Shown piece by piece: positions 61,157 to 64,000 of a stretch of 64,000 nt of DNA. The DNA is taken from NCBI RefSeq assembly GCF_029227915.1, contig NC_079881.1:26637501-26701500 (forward strand), given 5' to 3'. The notes beneath the pieces are model-generated. The model saw nothing but the letters and a program-made list of their open reading frames with translations, had not been told where the DNA came from and did no database searches. This DNA comes from Hydractinia symbiolongicarpus (Eukaryota; Cnidaria; Hydrozoa; Anthoathecata; Hydractiniidae). The first letter of the stretch is position 1; each line of letters starts with the position of its first letter. Position numbers and translations under genes: made by a program.

Positions 61157-63186
61157 TTTGCCGGCGATTAAACTTCTTTTATTCAGCGTCTCATCAAAAA
61201 TGAAAACATTTTTGAAAACTACAAGTCTTATGCGTTTTAGTGGTGAAAAAGTAAATTAAAAAATCGTTCTGGAAATGAGTTTACTCACAGGGCTTTTTCT
61301 TTGTATACATTCGACTATACGGGCCAAGCCCGGGATTTACGGGAAATCGCGGGTTTTCGTTTGCCGGCGATTAAACTTCTTTTATTCAGCGTCTCATCAA
61401 AAATGAAAACATTTTTAAAAACTACAAGTCTCATGGGATTTAGTGGTGCAAAGATAATTTAAAACATCGTTCTGGAAATGAGTTTACTCACAGGGTACTT
61501 TCTTTGTATACATTCGACTATACGGGACAAGCCCGGGATTTACGGGAAATCGCTGGTTTTCGTTTACCGGCGATTAAACCTCTTTCATTAAGCGTCTCAT
61601 TAAAAATGAAAACATTTTTGAAAACTACAAGTTTCATTCGTTCTAGTGGTGCAGAAATAATTTGAAAACTCGTTCGGGAAATCAGTTTACTCCTTGGGTA
61701 CTTTCTTTATATACATTCAACTATACGGGCCAAGCCTGGGATTTACGGGAAATCGCGGGTTTTCGTTTGCCGGCGATTAAACTTCTTTTATTCAGCGTCT
61801 CATCAAAAATGAAAACAAGTTTGAAAACTAAAAGTCTCATGCGTTTTAGTGGTGAAAAAAAAATTTAAAAAATCGTTCGGGAAATGAGTTTACTCCCTGT
61901 GTACTTTCTTTGTATACTTTTGACTATACGGGCCAAGCCTGGGATTTACGGGAAATCGTGGGTTTTCTTTTGCCGGCGATTAAACTTCTTTTATTCAGCG
62001 TCTCATCAAAAATGAAAACATTTTTAAAAACTACAAGTCTTATGCGTTTTAGTGGTGAAAAAGTAAATTAAAAAATCGTTCTGGAAATGAGTTTACTCAC
62101 AGGGCTTTTTCTTTGTATACATTCGACTATACGGGCCAAGCCCGGGATTTACGGGAAATCGCAGGTTTTCGTTTGCCGGCGATTAAACCTCTTTCATTAA
62201 GCGTCTCATCAAAAATGAAAACATTTCTGAAAACTTCAAGTCTCATGCGTTTTAGTGGTGAAAAAACAATTTAAAAAATCGTTCGGGAAATGAGTTTACT
62301 CCCTGGATACTTTCTTTGTATACTTTTGACTATACGGCTCGAGTCCGGGATTTATGGGAAATCGCGGATTTTCGTTTGCCGGCGATTAAACTTCTTTTAG
62401 TCAGCGTCTCATCAAAAATGAAAACATTTTTAAAAACTACAAGTCTCATGGGATTTAGTGGTGCAAAGATAATTTGAAAAATCGTTCGGGAAATCAGTTT
62501 ACTCCTTGGGTACTTTCTTTATATACATTCAACTATACGGGCCAAGCCTGGGATTTACGGGAAATCGCGGGTTTTCGTTTGCCGGCGATTAAACTTCTTT
62601 TATTCAGCGTCTCATCAAAAATGAAAACAAGTGTGAAAACTAAAAGTCTCATGCGTTTTAGTGGTGAAAAAAAAATTTAAAAAATCGTTCGGGAAATGAG
62701 TTTACTCCCTGTGTACTTTCTTTGTATACTTTTGACTATACGGGCCAAGCCCGGGATTTACGGGAAATCGTGGGTTTTCTTTTGCCGGCGATTAAACTTC
62801 TTTTATTCAGCGTCTCATCAAAAATGAAAACATTTTTGAAAACTACAAGTCTTATGCGTTTTAGTGGTGAAAAAGTAATTTAAAAAATCGTTCTGGAAAT
62901 GAGTTTACTCACAGGGCTTTTTCTTTGTATACATTCGACTATACGGGCCAAGCCCGGGATTTACGGGAAATCGCGGGTTTTCGTTTGCCGGCGATTAAAC
63001 CTCTTTCATTAAGCGTCTCATCAAAAATGAAAACATTTTTGAAAACGACAAGTCTCATGCGTTTTAGTGGTGAAAAAAAAATTAAAAAAATCGTTCGGGA
63101 AATGAGTTTACTCCCTGGGTACTTTCTTTGTATACATTCGACTACACGGGCCAAGCCCTGGATTTAGGGGAAATCGCTGGTTTTCG
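61157..63186 (+). repeat. 10-mer higher-order repeat, 2030 bp, copy 1
   Basis: Ten units repeated from 63187. Shared markers are the tail AAAGTAAATTAAAAAATCG (61250 and 63280), AGTTTCATTCGTTC (61630 and 63660) and TTTGAAAACTCGTTC (61671 and 63701). Inside it, C copies recur at 812 bp (61662 and 62474), a nested 4-mer. An E copy with TTTAGGGG lies at about 63110-63170. Confidence 0.82.
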
Positions 63187-64000
63187 TTTGCCGGCGATTA
63201 AACTTCTTTTATTCAGCGTCTCATCAAAAATGAAAACATTTTTGAAAACTACAAGTCTTATGCGTTTTAGTGGTGAAAAAGTAAATTAAAAAATCGTTCT
63301 GGAAATGAGTTTACTCACAGGGCTTTTTCTTTGTATACATTCGACTATACGGGCCAAGCCCGGGATTTACGGGAAATCGCGGGTTTTCGTTTGCCGGCGA
63401 TTAAACTTCTTTTATTCAGCGTCTCATCAAAAATGAAAACATTTTTAAAAACTACAAGTCTCATGGGATTTAGTGGTGCAAAGATAATTTAAAACATCGT
63501 TCTGGAAATGAGTTTACTCACAGGGTACTTTCTTTGTATACATTCGACTATACGGGACAAGCCCGGGATTTACGGGAAATCGCTGGTTTTCGTTTACCGG
63601 CGATTAAACCTCTTTCATTAAGCGTCTCATTAAAAATGAAAACATTTTTGAAAACTACAAGTTTCATTCGTTCTAGTGGTGCAGAAATAATTTGAAAACT
63701 CGTTCGGGAAATCAGTTTACTCCTTGGGTACTTTCTTTATATACATTCAACTATACGGGCCAAGCCTGGGATTTACGGGAAATCGCGGGTTTTCGTTTGC
63801 CGGCGATTAAACTTCTTTTATTCAGCGTCTCATCAAAAATGAAAACAAGTTTGAAAACTAAAAGTCTCATGCGTTTTAGTGGTGAAAAAAAAATTTAAAA
63901 AATCGTTCGGGAAATGAGTTTACTCCCTGTGTACTTTCTTTGTATACTTTTGACTATACGGGCCAAGCCTGGGATTTACGGGAAATCGTGGGTTTTCTTT
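63187..64000 (+). repeat. 10-mer higher-order repeat, copy 2, cut by window end
   Basis: The 814 bases here match 61157-61970 at 2030 bp with no difference that I could see. The window stops in the middle of a D monomer, so the array continues to the right for an unknown distance. Confidence 0.82.

Larger units (their letters stand above)
1..64000 (+). repeat. 203-bp tandem satellite array, whole window
   Basis: Every stretch of the window is a copy of one 203-bp unit in the same orientation. Taking the unit to start at GAAATGAG, copies begin at 61, 264, 467, 670 and 873, and the last at 63911. That span equals 314 periods plus 108 bp of net insertion. The extra length is explained by one 36-bp duplication, five 15-bp duplications and scattered one-base indels. 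Monomers differ by a few substitutions to roughly a fifth of positions between classes. No unique DNA, transposon, rRNA, tRNA or gene interrupts the array, and neither array end is reached. Arrays of this form are known from eukaryotic centromeres, pericentromeres, subtelomeres and B or sex chromosomes. I infer heterochromatin but cannot say which kind, and I do not recognise the family. Confidence 0.97.

Noticed and set aside
57-63898. Frames of 64-121 codons on both strands as protein genes (e.g. 4149-4514, 57-380, 2143-2349 reverse)
   Set aside because: They recur in nearly every monomer, overlap on both strands, end at the same A-rich tail, and vary with indels and stop changes of the repeat. 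Amino-acid differences follow the nucleotide variants with no sign of codon-level constraint. No start context, splice structure or known domain is visible.
1-64000. CRISPR array
   Set aside because: Repeat and spacer do not alternate; the whole 203-bp unit repeats, with no unique spacers and no cas genes.
1-64000. Tandem protein-repeat gene (long in-frame coding array)
   Set aside because: 203 is not a multiple of three, and stop codons occur in all frames in each unit.
1-64000. Ribosomal intergenic spacer subrepeats
   Set aside because: No rRNA gene, promoter or terminator is met in 64 kb, which is longer than most rDNA spacers. The array has no second repeat type.
1-64000. Assigning the array to a named species or satellite family
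   Set aside because: I do not recognise the monomer with confidence. Unit length and composition alone fit many plants and animals.

Overview
The whole 64 kb window is one uninterrupted head-to-tail satellite DNA array. It holds no gene that I can support, no RNA gene, no recognisable transposon and no non-satellite spacer. The repeat unit is 203 bp. The anchor GAAATGAG recurs at 61, 264, 467, 670, 873 and so on, the last at 63911, so about 314 periods fit between the first and last anchors. Both window edges fall inside the array, and every copy I read has the same orientation. A monomer counted by hand (670-872) is about 37% G+C, with 13 CpG where about 7 are expected. This form is typical of eukaryotic constitutive heterochromatin (centromeric, pericentromeric, subtelomeric, or B/sex chromosome). 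The unit length suits a nucleosome plus linker. I do not recognise the satellite family and cannot name the organism; chromosomal location and kingdom are inference only.

Monomers fall into recurring classes. A has a CCCTGGGTAC ... GGCCGAGTCC or GGTCGAGTCC core. B1 has CACAGGGTAC, GACAAGCCC and CGCTGG. C has GAAATCAG, CTTTATATACATTCAAC and AAGCCTGGGA, and follows a CATTCGTTCTAGTG(C/G)TGCAG tail. D has CCCTGTGTAC. B2 has CACAGGGCTTTTT. E has CCCTGGATTTAGGGG. The order B1-C-(D)-B2 returns across the window, separated by variable numbers of A monomers. This ordered cassette appears to be the ancestral higher-order unit.

Layout: 0-3.5 kb A-rich with one cassette; 3.53-6.01 kb a 6-mer twice; 6.0-8.4 kb another 6-mer twice, part re-copied at 9.46-10.93 kb; 11-13.4 kb mixed, with an aberrant 239-bp monomer; 13.39-15.09 kb a 4-mer twice; 15.49-18.02 kb duplicated at 21.58-23.9 kb around an E-rich block; 23.50-28.15 kb a 1420-bp 7-mer about 3.3 times; 29.89-32.94 kb a 5-mer about three times; 33.52-36.86 kb a 1639-bp 8-mer twice; 39.05-51.10 kb a 6104-bp 30-mer twice with only two mismatches seen; 52.88-53.95 kb dimers; 55.49-58.74 kb a 1624-bp 8-mer twice; 61.16 kb to the end a 10-mer cut by the edge.

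Open reading frames of 64-121 codons exist on both strands but are by-products of the repeat. They recur in each monomer, 203 is not a multiple of three, and the longest ones occur exactly where a one-base insertion makes a monomer 204 bp. Each monomer also carries candidate structural signals: a 9-bp inverted repeat in an A/T-rich segment, four phased GGG runs, and, in the CCAAG classes, a 5-bp G/C hairpin. Their function is unproven.
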